The position numbers were made by a program, and so were the translations under genes. A DNA stretch of 64,000 nucleotides, from positions 248,001 to 312,000 of the forward strand of contig JADKIH010000003.1 of the NCBI GenBank assembly GCA_016721305.1, read 5' to 3'. This DNA comes from Bacteroidota bacterium. GTDB lineage: Bacteria; Bacteroidota; Bacteroidia; AKYH767-A; 2013-40CM-41-45. Of this stretch, positions 55,471-64,000 are shown piece after piece. The stretch's first letter is position 1, and every line of letters begins with the position of its first letter. The notes under the pieces were generated by a model, which saw only the letters and a list, made by a program, of their open reading frames with translations, ran no database searches and had not been told where the DNA came from.

Positions 55471-57360
55471 ATGATTCAGTTGGCGTGGTTAATTCCGGCT
55501 TTTCCTCTGCTTGGATTTTTAATTACCGGTTTCGGTAAAAAGTTTCTGCCAAAAACAACCGGAGGCTATATCGCCTCTTTAATGGTTCTGGCGTCATTCC
55601 TGATTTCAATGTGTCTCTTTGCCACATTTGATGGCAAACCGGTTACAATTCAGCTCTTTAACTGGATTGATTCGGGCAGCCTGACCATTCCGTTTTCCTT
55701 CCTGATCGATCAGTTGAGCCTTGTTATGTTGCTTATTGTCACCGGTGTAGGCTTCCTGATTCACATTTATTCGATTGGCTATATGCACGACGATGAAGCC
55801 TTCGTTCGCTTCTTCTCGTATCTTAATTTGTTCATATTCTTCATGTTACTTCTGGTTATGGGATCGAATTACATCGTTCTCTTCACCGGTTGGGAAGGTG
55901 TTGGATTGTGCTCTTATCTGTTGATCGGCTTCTGGTTCAAGAACAACGACTACAATCTGGCAGCCAACAAAGCATTTATAATGAATAGAATAGGAGACCT
56001 TGGATTCCTCCTCGGTATCATCTTAATCTACATCACATTTGGAACAACGTCTTTCGACGCCATCTTCCCACTTGCCGGAGCATTCGCTTCGAATCAACCG
56101 GTAATCATAGCCATTACCCTCTTGCTCTTCATTGGTGCAATGGGAAAAAGTGCTCAGATTCCGCTCTACACCTGGCTTCCTGACGCCATGGCCGGTCCGA
56201 CTCCGGTTTCCGCCCTCATCCACGCAGCAACGATGGTGACTGCCGGTATCTACATGGTCATCCGTTCAAACGTACTTTATTCAATTGCTCCATTTACGCT
56301 TAGCATCATTACCGTTGTGGGTGCCGCAACAGCAATTTTCTCTGCCGCAATCGCGATCACTCAAACCGACATCAAAAAAGTTCTTGCCTACTCAACCGTG
56401 TCGCCACTTGGTTTCATGTTCGTTGCACTCGGCGTTGGCGCATATTCAACAGCCCTTTTCCACGTTACAACTCACGCCTTCTTTAAAGCGCTTCTCTTCC
56501 TCGCAGCAGGAAGCGTTATTCACGGAATGAGTGGCGAACAAGACATTCGCAAAATGGGCGGACTCAAAGGAAAGCTCCCTGTTACTTACCTCGTGTTCAT
56601 GATTGGCACATTGGCCATCATCGGATTCCCTCCGTTTGCCGCATTCTTCTCCAAAGACGAAATCCTGGCCAAGGTTTGGATCCAAAACAAAGTTGCTTTT
56701 GTTACGCTTGCAATTACCGCAGTCTTAACAGCGATATATATGCTCCGCCTATTCTTCCTCACCTTTTTTGGAACATTCCGCGGAACACACGATCAGGAAC
56801 ACCACTTGCACGAGTCGCCTAAGACAATGACACTACCGTTAATTGTACTGGCAATCTTATCGGCCGTTGGCGGTTTCCTTGGAATACCCGAGGTTTTTGG
56901 CGGACACCATTTGTTGAACAACTTCCTTGAGCCAATGCTTACTTTCCCTTCCGCATTCTTGCACGAAGAAGCATCGCACACATTCGAAATTGTTTTAATG
57001 GTCGTATCTGTTGTTCTCCTTCTTGTAATTATAGTTGGTACAAAAAACCGATACTCCGGAAAACACGTTCCTGTTGCGCACGACAGCGAACGCACATCGT
57101 TTGCCCGTTGGTCATATCACAAATTCTACATCGACGAATTATATGATTTCATCATCGTTCGTCCGTTAAAATATTTGAGTGAAGTGTTTTATAAAATCGT
57201 CGACATTAAAATCATCGACGGTCTTGTGAACTCTGTAAATAAAGCCGTAGTGGGCAGCTCCCGGACAATTCGTTTTGTTCAAAGCGGAAATGTAGGCTTC
57301 TACATTTTTGCCATGGTGTTTGGCATCATTGCGATTTTATTCCTCAACCTCATCATGTAA
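55471..57360 (+). CDS. nuoL: NADH-quinone oxidoreductase subunit L
   Basis: The protein has 629 residues and many hydrophobic helices. FTGWEGVGLCSYLLIGFW, the Lys-containing pump region MGKSAQIPLYTWLPDAMAGPTPVSALIHAATMVTAG and HAFFKALLFLAAG are diagnostic of NuoL. The C-terminal part includes the long lateral helix region. It pumps protons as part of complex I. It is first in a nuoL-nuoM-nuoN run; nuoA-K are not upstream. Confidence 0.96.
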   Translation: MIQLAWLIPAFPLLGFLITGFGKKFLPKTTGGYIASLMVLASFLISMCLFATFDGKPVTIQLFNWIDSGSLTIPFSFLIDQLSLVMLLIVTGVGFLIHIYSIGYMHDDEAFVRFFSYLNLFIFFMLLLVMGSNYIVLFTGWEGVGLCSYLLIGFWFKNNDYNLAANKAFIMNRIGDLGFLLGIILIYITFGTTSFDAIFPLAGAFASNQPVIIAITLLLFIGAMGKSAQIPLYTWLPDAMAGPTPVSALIHAATMVTAGIYMVIRSNVLYSIAPFTLSIITVVGAATAIFSAAIAITQTDIKKVLAYSTVSPLGFMFVALGVGAYSTALFHVTTHAFFKALLFLAAGSVIHGMSGEQDIRKMGGLKGKLPVTYLVFMIGTLAIIGFPPFAAFFSKDEILAKVWIQNKVAFVTLAITAVLTAIYMLRLFFLTFFGTFRGTHDQEHHLHESPKTMTLPLIVLAILSAVGGFLGIPEVFGGHHLLNNFLEPMLTFPSAFLHEEASHTFEIVLMVVSVVLLLVIIVGTKNRYSGKHVPVAHDSERTSFARWSYHKFYIDELYDFIIVRPLKYLSEVFYKIVDIKIIDGLVNSVNKAVVGSSRTIRFVQSGNVGFYIFAMVFGIIAILFLNLIM

Positions 57361-57398
57361 TCTCAATGCCGCGCTACAAAGCCCGGCATCTATAATAA

Positions 57399-58754
57399 AT
57401 GTTGTCAGTCCTGATATTTCTGCCGCTCCTTGCGGCAATCGTAGTAGCGTTCTCCGGAGCCAATGCAAAAAAAGTTGCACTGATTGCTTCCGTAATCGAA
57501 TTCGCATACTCTGTTTGTTTCTACGTGCGTTTTACTCCAACCGGAGGAACACAATTTCTGCACAGTCAAAGCTGGATTCCGCAACTTGGCATCTCGTTCA
57601 AGGTTGGAATGGATGGCATCAGCCTTTTGCTGGTAATGCTCACTACATTCCTGGTTCCACTCATTATCACCGCATCTTTCCGTCGCGAATATAAATCGCC
57701 GGGACTTTTCTACGGTCTTATTATGATGATGCAATTCGCGCTCATCGGCGTGTTTGTATCGCTCGACGCATTCCTCTTCTACATCTTCTGGGAATTGGCG
57801 CTGATTCCAATTTATCTTATCTGTCTCATGTGGGGCGGACAAGACCGACTTAAAATTACCCTCAAGTTCTTTATCTATACTCTTGCCGGAAGTTTATTAA
57901 TGCTTGTTGCGTTGATTTATCTCTGGATGCAAACCCCCGGAACACACACATTCGATCTGCAGGCGTTTTATAGTCTGCACCTCAGCAGCGGCCAGCAAAG
58001 CTGGTTGTTCTGGATGTTGTTCCTTGCCTTTGCGATTAAAATGCCAATCTTCCCTTTCCACACATGGCAGCCCGACACTTACACCGATGCTCCTGCACCG
58101 GGAACGATGTTGCTTTCGGGTATCATGTTAAAGATGGGTGTATACGGACTCCTCCGCTGGTTGCTTCCGGTAGTTCCACAGGGTGTTGAAGAGTGGGGAA
58201 TGACGGCGATGATCCTTTCCGTAATAGGAATTGTGTACGCATCACTCATCGCCTGGTCACAAAAAGATTTCAAACGACTGATTGCATATTCATCAATCGC
58301 CCACGTCGGATTAATTTCTGCCGGTGTTTTCAGCTTAACAATGCAGGGAATGCAGGGAAGCGTAATTCAAATGCTCGTTCACGGTATCAACGTTGTCGGC
58401 CTCTTCTTCATCTGCGATATGATCGAGCAGCGTACGGGCACACGCCAGATGGAACAGTTGGGCGGACTTCGCACGACGGCGCCGGTTTTCTCAACGTATT
58501 TCATGATTATCATGCTTGCATCAGTAGCGCTTCCGTTAACCAATGGTTTCGTAGGCGAGTTCTTACTGATCAACGGCGTTTTCCAATACAATCAATTGCT
58601 TGCCGCGTTTGCCGGGCTTACGATCATTCTCGGTGCGGGTATATGCTTAACGCCTATCGTAAAATTGCTCTTGGCGCTGAGAGTGCAAAGACACACAATT
58701 TCGCCGCGCTTGAGCTTTCCGAAAAAGCCGTTCTCATTCCGATCGTCATCATGA
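57399..58754 (+). CDS. nuoM: NADH-quinone oxidoreductase subunit M (frame lost after about 58638)
   Basis: FKVGMDGISLLLVMLTTFL, FYIFWELALIPIYL, FAIKMPIFPFHTWQPDTYTD and RLIAYSSIAHVGLISAG identify NuoM. After LGAG near residue 414 the frame turns to a nonsense tail (ICLTPIVKLLLALRVQRH). Adding one G to the GGG at 58637-58639 gives GAGYMLNAYRKIALG and joins the frame ending at 58858. The restored length is 486 residues, normal for NuoM. Confidence 0.92.
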   Translation: MLSVLIFLPLLAAIVVAFSGANAKKVALIASVIEFAYSVCFYVRFTPTGGTQFLHSQSWIPQLGISFKVGMDGISLLLVMLTTFLVPLIITASFRREYKSPGLFYGLIMMMQFALIGVFVSLDAFLFYIFWELALIPIYLICLMWGGQDRLKITLKFFIYTLAGSLLMLVALIYLWMQTPGTHTFDLQAFYSLHLSSGQQSWLFWMLFLAFAIKMPIFPFHTWQPDTYTDAPAPGTMLLSGIMLKMGVYGLLRWLLPVVPQGVEEWGMTAMILSVIGIVYASLIAWSQKDFKRLIAYSSIAHVGLISAGVFSLTMQGMQGSVIQMLVHGINVVGLFFICDMIEQRTGTRQMEQLGGLRTTAPVFSTYFMIIMLASVALPLTNGFVGEFLLINGVFQYNQLLAAFAGLTIILGAGICLTPIVKLLLALRVQRHTISPRLSFPKKPFSFRSSS

Positions 58755-58858
58755 TCTTCTGGATAGGAATTTATCCAAAACCATTACTCGATATTGCCGG
58801 ACCGTCTGTTGAAGCATTAAAAGACTCCATTCAGCACGTTGCCGTTTCATTGAAATAA
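58640..58858 (+). CDS. nuoM: NADH-quinone oxidoreductase subunit M, C-terminal part
   Basis: Seventy-two residues in the shifted frame: YMLNAYRKIALGAES, then LSEKAVLIPIVIMIFWIGIYPKPLLDI, the normal NuoM end. The frame upstream of 58640 is spurious. nuoN starts 9 bp later. Confidence 0.85.
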   Translation, partial: YMLNAYRKIALGAESAKTHNFAALELSEKAVLIPIVIMIFWIGIYPKPLLDIAGPSVEALKDSIQHVAVSLK

Positions 58859-58867
58859 AAACTACGC

Positions 58868-60238
58868 TTGAAAACCTTAATTATACTTACGTCGATTGGC
58901 CTTGTAGGTCTGTTTTCTGAAATCTTCCGAATTCGGAAAATTTTATTGCCCGTAGTTTTCATCGGATTGATAGCAGCCATTGCTACTGCCGTCGGCGACT
59001 GGAACACCAACGTTTCGTATTACAACGATATGATGGTTGTCGACAACTACTCACTTGCCTTTTCAATTACCATGATTGCAACCACATTCCTGTGGTTTAT
59101 TATGTCATCGGGCTTTTTCTCCGACGACAGCAACAATAGCGATCACTTCGCACTCATTATTTTCGCACTTATCGGCGCGACACTCATGACATCTTTCAAC
59201 AACATGTTGATGTTGTTCCTTGGTATTGAAATTCTTTCCATCAGCATGTACATTCTTGCCGGCAGTAATAAAACCTCGCTGGCGTCAAACGAATCGGCCC
59301 TGAAGTATTTCCTTATGGGTTCTTTTGCAACAGGCTTCCTGCTCTTCGGTATCGCTCTTGTTTACGGAGCGACAGCATCGTTTAATATCACACAGATAGC
59401 CGCAAAAATCGGCACCGGTGATTTACAATCTTCATGGATGCTCTACACCGGCATTCTGATGATGATGATTGCCATGGCATTTAAAGTGTCTGCTGCACCA
59501 TTCCATTTCTGGGCACCCGACGTGTATCAGGGAGCGCCGACCGTCATTACAAGTTTCATGTCGACTGTTGTAAAGACAGCTGCGGTAGCGGCGTTTTTCC
59601 GACTCTTCATTCACACATTCGCAGGACAGCCGCACATGTGGCATACAACATTGTGGGTAATTTCAGCGCTGACAATTATCGTCGGAAACATTCTGGCTGT
59701 TTACCAAACCAATGTGAAGCGCATGCTGGCCTACTCTAGTATTTCACATGCAGGTTACATGTTATTGGCCATTTTGGCCATGAACGGCTCAGCCGGATCG
59801 TCGCTGTTGTTTTATGCGATTGCCTATAGCGCATCGTCGCTTGCATCGTTTGCCATTCTGCTTACCGTTAGCGGAGCAACAGGAAATGAGTCGATCGAAT
59901 CATTTTACGGCTTAGGTAAAAAGAACCCATTTGTTGCCGTGATGGTTGTAATTTCAGTCTTATCGCTTGCCGGAATCCCGCCAACAGCCGGGTTCTTTGC
60001 CAAGTACTATATCTTTGCCACTGCCATGCAGAACGGTCTTACCCCATTGGTTCTCATAGCCATAGCGGGATCTTTGATCGGTGTTCTGTACTATTTCCGA
60101 CTGATCATTGCCATTTTCAGAGATGGCGACAATCAAGCGGTAACACCGGCGCCACTTTTCAAAGTGGTAATGGTGGTAGCAGCAGTTATTGCCCTGGCCC
60201 TGGGAATCGTTCCGGGTCTGGTCGTTGGTCTGCTCTAA
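58868..60238 (+). CDS. nuoN: NADH-quinone oxidoreductase subunit N
   Basis: The protein has 456 residues from a TTG start at 58868, 9 bp after nuoM. LMLFLGIEILSISMYILAG, MAFKVSAAPFHFWAPDVYQGAPT and MLAYSSISHAGYMLLA are diagnostic. It is one of the three antiporter-like proton-pumping subunits of complex I. It is the last gene of the run. Confidence 0.95.
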   Translation: MKTLIILTSIGLVGLFSEIFRIRKILLPVVFIGLIAAIATAVGDWNTNVSYYNDMMVVDNYSLAFSITMIATTFLWFIMSSGFFSDDSNNSDHFALIIFALIGATLMTSFNNMLMLFLGIEILSISMYILAGSNKTSLASNESALKYFLMGSFATGFLLFGIALVYGATASFNITQIAAKIGTGDLQSSWMLYTGILMMMIAMAFKVSAAPFHFWAPDVYQGAPTVITSFMSTVVKTAAVAAFFRLFIHTFAGQPHMWHTTLWVISALTIIVGNILAVYQTNVKRMLAYSSISHAGYMLLAILAMNGSAGSSLLFYAIAYSASSLASFAILLTVSGATGNESIESFYGLGKKNPFVAVMVVISVLSLAGIPPTAGFFAKYYIFATAMQNGLTPLVLIAIAGSLIGVLYYFRLIIAIFRDGDNQAVTPAPLFKVVMVVAAVIALALGIVPGLVVGLL

Positions 60239-60332
60239 TTTTGCTTAAAACAAGGTTTCGCACGAAACCTGTCTGAGAATTCTGAATACCGTTATGCATT
60301 TGTCATTGTAAGGTTAAATACAAGCTATGCGT

Positions 60333-60362
60333 TTTGGATTTAAGCAGAATTTCCTATTATTG
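60333..60362 (+). promoter_or_regulatory. Promoter of the exbB operon
   Basis: TTTG at 60333-60336, 18 bp, then TATTATTG at 60355-60362, a near match to TAnnTTTG. A leader of about 90 nt follows. Just after nuoN a small hairpin (AGGTTTCG/CGAAACCT, 60253-60270) lacks a T run. Confidence 0.55.
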
Positions 60363-60458
60363 TCCTCCCGAAAAACTCTGCACTAGAGAATTTTTTGTGG
60401 AATTACGTCGTTAATCAAGTCTTTAAAACTCCTAAAAACTAACAAACAGTACTATATC

Positions 60459-61277
60459 ATGAGCAACTCATCATCTAAAGGCGGAAGCGGTATCCAAGCC
60501 ATCTTTGCAGTTTTAGTTATTCCTATTGCAATTATTGTCGGAATCCTTATTTGGAAATTTATTATGGGCGACCCGTCCGGTTTTGAAGGGGGAGACATTG
60601 AAAAGAATCCACTACCAAATCACCTTCTTGCTGCAATGTACAAGGGTGGATATCTGGTACCGGTACTTATTGGAACATTTATCACCGTATTAACATTCTC
60701 AATTGAGAGAATAATCACTATTGGTAAATCAAAAGGAACAGGACGCATCGAGACCTTTATTGCTCGTATCCGTACCCTTATGGCGAATGGCGACCTGAAT
60801 GGCGCGAAAGCTGAGTGCTCAAAACAACGCGGTTCAATCGCGAACGTTGTTAGCGCGGGTATCGACGCATATCGTCTGATGGAAAACGATAAAGAACTTG
60901 ATAAAGAACGCAAGATTTTGGGCATCCAAAAAGAACTTGAAGAGGCAACGACTCTCGAACTTCCAATGCTTTCAAAAAACCTCGTTATTATTTCAACAAT
61001 CGCTTCAATTGCAACCCTTCTTGGTTTGTTGGGAACAGTATTTGGCATGATCCGCGCCTTTTCTGCCCTTGCAACAGCCGGCGCACCGGATGCAGTAGCC
61101 CTCTCAACAGGTATCTCTGAAGCCCTTATCAATACAGCTCTTGGTATCGGAACATCTGCCTTTGCCATCATCATGTACAACTTCTTCACAAGCCGTATCG
61201 ATAACATCACTTACGGTATTGATGAAGCAGGTTATAGCATTGTTCAATCATTCGCATCACGCTATAAGAGTGCTTAA
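60459..61277 (+). CDS. exbB: ExbB/TolQ/MotA-type proton channel
   Basis: The protein has 272 residues with helices at about 12-30, 50-70, 175-200 and 220-245. LGLLGTVFGMIRAFSAL and LSTGISEALINTALGIGTSA are the conserved ExbB core lining the proton path. It heads exbB-exbD-exbD-tonB and energises TonB-dependent outer-membrane transport. Confidence 0.93.
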   Translation: MSNSSSKGGSGIQAIFAVLVIPIAIIVGILIWKFIMGDPSGFEGGDIEKNPLPNHLLAAMYKGGYLVPVLIGTFITVLTFSIERIITIGKSKGTGRIETFIARIRTLMANGDLNGAKAECSKQRGSIANVVSAGIDAYRLMENDKELDKERKILGIQKELEEATTLELPMLSKNLVIISTIASIATLLGLLGTVFGMIRAFSALATAGAPDAVALSTGISEALINTALGIGTSAFAIIMYNFFTSRIDNITYGIDEAGYSIVQSFASRYKSA

Positions 61278-61431
61278 TCAAGCCACTCCTTGTTAAAATT
61301 ACAGAGGAGAATGGCGTTTCCGCCCCGGCGGATTCACTGTCCCGACTTTCGTAATTTGATAAAGGCTGGTAAAAAATCGAATTCCGTTATGGAATCTGAT
61401 CATTAATCACCTCTTATTTTCCGACAATCCG

Positions 61432-62052
61432 ATGCCAAAAATAAAAGTACCCAAAAAGAGTCCTTCGCTGGACATGACACCGATGGTGGATCTGGCGTTT
61501 TTGCTGGTAACATTCTTTATGTTAACCACCAAATTCCGCCCGGATGAACCCGTAATCGTCGACCAGCCATCTTCCGTTAGTGAAATTCCTCTGCCCGATA
61601 AAGGCGTCATCATGCTTACTGTTGATGGAAAAGGACGAGTTTTCTTTAACGTAGAAGGACAGCAAATGCGCGCCGACATTCTCGACCGTATTGCCGAGCA
61701 ATTCAAAGTGACTTTCGACGAAAAGCAAAAGAAACGTTTCTGCGTACTTGCCTCTGTTGGTATGCCTATCAATAAACTGGGCGAATACTTAAGCAGCGAC
61801 GAAGACGGCCGCAAGAAAATGAATCTCGCAACAGCCGGAATTCCAATCGACTCTACAAGCAACGAACTCGCAATCTGGGTAAACTCTGCCCGTAAAGCGG
61901 CTCCGCGTTACAGTATTGCTATCAAAGGCGATCGCGATGCTGATATCCCTACTATCAAACGAGTAATTTCTATTCTGCAAGACAACAAAGCAAATCGTTT
62001 CGCCCTCATCACAAATCTTGAGGCAGGTCCGGCAGAAGCACCAAAACAATAA
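61432..62052 (+). CDS. exbD: ExbD biopolymer transport protein (first copy)
   Basis: The protein has 206 residues. LDMTPMVDLAFLLVTFFMLTT is the single membrane helix with the proton-carrying Asp (VDLAF). The periplasmic part is longer than in E. coli ExbD (141 residues), as is common in Bacteroidota. Second gene of the operon. Confidence 0.92.
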   Translation: MPKIKVPKKSPSLDMTPMVDLAFLLVTFFMLTTKFRPDEPVIVDQPSSVSEIPLPDKGVIMLTVDGKGRVFFNVEGQQMRADILDRIAEQFKVTFDEKQKKRFCVLASVGMPINKLGEYLSSDEDGRKKMNLATAGIPIDSTSNELAIWVNSARKAAPRYSIAIKGDRDADIPTIKRVISILQDNKANRFALITNLEAGPAEAPKQ

Positions 62053-62060
62053 TTGAATTC

Positions 62061-62080
62061 GTTCCGTCTTCAGACGGAAC
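62061..62080 (+). promoter_or_regulatory. Intercistronic hairpin between the two exbD genes
   Basis: GTTCCGTC and GACGGAAC form a perfect 8-bp stem with a TTCA loop and no T run. It may stabilise or process the transcript. Confidence 0.5.
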
Positions 62081-62096
62081 ACAACTATAGTCCACA

Positions 62097-62741
62097 ATGG
62101 CAGAAGTACAACAGCAGGAAGGCTCCGAAAAAGGGGGCAAACACAAAAAGGTCCGCGCCAAGAAGTCATCGACACATATCGACATGACTCCCATGGTTGA
62201 CCTTGCGTTCCTTCTCCTTACGTTCTTTATCCTTACGACGACTTTCAGCAAGCCGAAGACCATGGACATTACCATGCCGGTGAAAGACCAGATTAAGGAA
62301 GAAGACCGTACGAAAGTTCCCGCTTCTCAGACCGTGTCTGTAATCCTCACCAAAGACGATCGTATTATCTGGTACGTTGGTATCGATGATCCGAACACTC
62401 CGCCTGAAACTCACGTAGGTGATTTCTCGGAAAACGGTCCAATGAGCATTCACAAAATGTTGCTCGAGAAAAACAAACTCGTTTACGATCAGGTTAAAAT
62501 GGTCGACGATTCTGTGAAGCGCGGATTGATTGAAGACAAAGAAGACATTATCAAACAGCATAAATCTGCAGTGAAAGCAGCAGAGAAAAAAGGTTTGATC
62601 GTTCTTATTAAACCGGATGAATCATCTAAATACAAAAACCTCGTCGACATTCTCGATGAAATGCTTGTATGCAATGTTGGCCGTTACGCCATCGTAGATT
62701 TATCCGACTCCGAAAAAGAGCTAGTAAAAAACACCAAATAA
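62097..62741 (+). CDS. exbD: ExbD biopolymer transport protein (second copy)
   Basis: The protein has 214 residues. HIDMTPMVDLAFLLLTFFILTT carries the same proton-binding Asp. The periplasmic part differs clearly from the first ExbD. Pairs of unlike ExbD proteins next to ExbB are usual in Bacteroidota, probably making a mixed ExbD dimer in the ExbB pentamer. Third gene of the operon, 10 bp before tonB. Confidence 0.92.
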   Translation: MAEVQQQEGSEKGGKHKKVRAKKSSTHIDMTPMVDLAFLLLTFFILTTTFSKPKTMDITMPVKDQIKEEDRTKVPASQTVSVILTKDDRIIWYVGIDDPNTPPETHVGDFSENGPMSIHKMLLEKNKLVYDQVKMVDDSVKRGLIEDKEDIIKQHKSAVKAAEKKGLIVLIKPDESSKYKNLVDILDEMLVCNVGRYAIVDLSDSEKELVKNTK

Positions 62742-62751
62742 CAGGTAGTAA

Positions 62752-63549
62752 ATGAAATTTTCACTTGACTGGTCAAATGCGGTAAATCCTGAGACGATCA
62801 AGCTTTCTTTTGAGCACCGCAACAAGGAATACGGAGCATACGTTCTGCGCTCGAAATATCAGAAGCGCATAGTAACGGCTCTGCTCGTTTCTGTTACCGG
62901 CCTCAGCCTTGCCGTAGTATTACCTATGGCAATATCTTATTTGGCAGAAAAAGTAGCACAAAAAGAAGCGAAGGTTACCGAAGCAATTACTTTGGCCGAA
63001 CCTCCGCCAATCGATAAATCAACTCCTCCGCCACCCCCTGTAATTCCTCCGCCACCGGTTCAGCAAACCATCAAGTTTACTCCACCGAAGGTTGTGAAGG
63101 ATGAAGAGGCTCAGGAGCCACCTCCAACACAAGAAGAAGTAAAAGACCAAACCGTTTCTACCGTTACACAAGAAGGTGAAAAAGATCTTCCGGATCTTCC
63201 TCCCGATCCAGTAGTAGCTGATCCGGATGAAGGTAAAGTATTTACCGTGGTTGAAGAGATGCCCGCTTTCCCGGGTGGAGAAGAAAAACTTTTACAATTC
63301 ATGGGTAATAACATTAAATACCCATCTATCGCTAAGGAAAACGGTATCACCGGTCGTGTTTACGTAACATTCGTTGTAGGTAAAGACGGTAAAGTTCGCG
63401 ATGCAAAAATCGCTCGTGGTATTGGCGGCGGTTGTGATGAAGAAGCCCTCCGCGTTGTTCGTTCAATGCCCGATTGGAAACCGGGACGTCAGAACGGTCG
63501 CGACGTGCAGGTTCAGTTTACCCTTCCGGTTAACTTCAATTTGAAATAA
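62752..63549 (+). CDS. tonB: TonB energy-transducing protein
   Basis: The protein has 265 residues: cytoplasmic N-terminus with FEHRNKEYGAYVLRSKYQKR, a membrane helix (about 44-64), a Pro-rich periplasmic linker (about 80-160) and a C-terminal TonB domain (IKYPSIAKENGITGRVYVTF, then MPDWKPGRQNGRDV). It couples ExbB-ExbD to TonB-dependent receptors. Confidence 0.94.
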   Translation: MKFSLDWSNAVNPETIKLSFEHRNKEYGAYVLRSKYQKRIVTALLVSVTGLSLAVVLPMAISYLAEKVAQKEAKVTEAITLAEPPPIDKSTPPPPPVIPPPPVQQTIKFTPPKVVKDEEAQEPPPTQEEVKDQTVSTVTQEGEKDLPDLPPDPVVADPDEGKVFTVVEEMPAFPGGEEKLLQFMGNNIKYPSIAKENGITGRVYVTFVVGKDGKVRDAKIARGIGGGCDEEALRVVRSMPDWKPGRQNGRDVQVQFTLPVNFNLK

Positions 63550-63556
63550 TCTATTC

Positions 63557-63775
63557 ATGTCAAGGCGAAAGTCTTCCGCCGAGCGTATCTCATACTTACT
63601 GAATCTCCTGATGGCAGGTATGTACGCCGCAGGTGGCCTTACACTTTTCTTTTGGAAACTACCTTCCATGTCTGATAAAGACAGGTATTTGTTAGGCGGC
63701 GTCCTTCTCGCATATGCTGTTTATCGATTCATCAAGTTGCACATGCGAAATAAAAACGCGCAGAATGAAAACTAG
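63557..63775 (+). CDS. Small membrane protein downstream of tonB
   Basis: The protein has 72 residues with two hydrophobic helices (about 15-32 and 43-58) and basic ends. It starts 7 bp after tonB and overlaps the next gene by 11 bp, so it is an operon member. Small proteins in this place are common in Bacteroidota; role unknown. Confidence 0.75.
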   Translation: MSRRKSSAERISYLLNLLMAGMYAAGGLTLFFWKLPSMSDKDRYLLGGVLLAYAVYRFIKLHMRNKNAQNEN

Positions 63776-64000
63776 AAAAGCCGCATTTATTCTTCTCTTC
63801 CCCCTTCTTTTTCTGGGCGCCTGCAATCGTGGCGACGTAAAACACGAACCATACGACGATACCCCTACTACGGGCGAGATTACCATTTTAGCCGACGAGT
63901 CATATCAGCCACTCATTCAGGTTCAGATCGACACGTTTATGGAGCTTTATAAGTACGCAAAAATCAATGTGCGATACCTTCCCGAATCAGAGATCTTTAA
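63765..64000 (+). CDS. PstS-like substrate-binding lipoprotein (3' end outside window)
   Basis: The first 78 codons are visible: a lipoprotein signal (LFPLLFLGAC, lipobox with Cys20) followed by GEITILADESYQPLIQ and a helix with VQIDTFMELYKYA, the opening of a phosphate-type periplasmic binding protein. Its place after exbB-exbD-exbD-tonB fits the usual Bacteroidota order. The substrate is probably phosphate, but the binding site lies beyond the window. Confidence 0.75.
   Translation, partial: MKTRKAAFILLFPLLFLGACNRGDVKHEPYDDTPTTGEITILADESYQPLIQVQIDTFMELYKYAKINVRYLPESEIF

Noticed and set aside
58193..58858. A separate 221-residue protein inside nuoM
   Set aside because: Only the last 72 residues are meaningful, and they are the C-terminus of NuoM; the rest is out-of-frame antenna sequence.
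61290..61431. Gap between exbB and exbD as a promoter or small RNA
   Set aside because: No TTTG/TAnnTTTG pair and no clear fold; most likely a simple intercistronic spacer.

Overview
The window is a 64 kb piece of a Bacteroidota chromosome. The evidence is type IX secretion (T9SS) C-terminal sorting domains on giant surface proteins, SprB-type repeats, promoters of the TTTG-N18/19-TAnnTTTG kind, an exbB-exbD-exbD-tonB operon, and Bacteroidota-type versions of NadA, RpiB and the MBL-rhodanese protein. Genes for a type-2 NADH dehydrogenase, complex I membrane subunits and a diheme cytochrome c point to a respiring, probably aerobic or facultative, organism. I cannot fix family or genus.

Layout. 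1-0.7 kb: end of a diheme cytochrome c gene. 0.9-17.6 kb: three very large secreted or adhesin genes on the minus strand, one with sixteen tandem 138-bp repeats and one split by a frameshift. 17.9-21.7 kb: a polyphosphate block (ppx, ppk1, a Lys-rich small protein, a SixA-like phosphatase); ppx is frameshifted and ppk1 lacks an internal segment. 22-28.8 kb: NDH-2, a YeiH-type transporter, an MBL-rhodanese sulfur protein, a thioredoxin and a coiled-coil membrane protein, with arrays of a 7-bp repeat between them. 29.2-31.5 kb: RNase R. 31.6-43.6 kb: a stress island bounded by two paralogous AraC-type regulators. It holds a coiled-coil lipoprotein, small membrane proteins, an eRF1-like protein, an outer-membrane barrel, lipocalin, SDR, Dps, YceI, CsbD, a cupin, two response regulators and a PAS histidine kinase. 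43.8-48.6 kb: a YCF48/BNR-like T9SS protein, a MORN/YwqK-repeat protein and NadA. 49.3-54.9 kb: RpiB, an M28 peptidase, a frameshifted subtilase and small secreted proteins. 55.0-60.2 kb: a small gene, then nuoL-nuoM-nuoN without the other nuo genes. 60.5-64 kb: exbB-exbD-exbD-tonB, then a small membrane protein and the start of a PstS-like lipoprotein gene.

Main discovery. Seven promoters inside the stress island share one architecture: a GTGAATGATGTAAC-like box, a second TTGTGTAAC-like box ending exactly 21 bp later in all seven, then 25 bp (24 in one) to a CTTTG-type -7 element. Two of the seven are back to back in one divergent intergenic region. A 21-bp direct repeat abutting the promoter is the geometry of AraC at araI1-I2, and two AraC-type genes flank the island. 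I infer a local regulon not described to my knowledge.

Sequence quality. Five genes (adhesin, ppx, NDH-2, subtilase, nuoM) are each restored by adding one base next to a short homopolymer. This uniform direction suggests uncorrected long-read deletions rather than five real pseudogenes, although the DNA alone cannot decide. The ppk1 lesion is different: roughly 60-65 codons are missing at a 6-bp microhomology.
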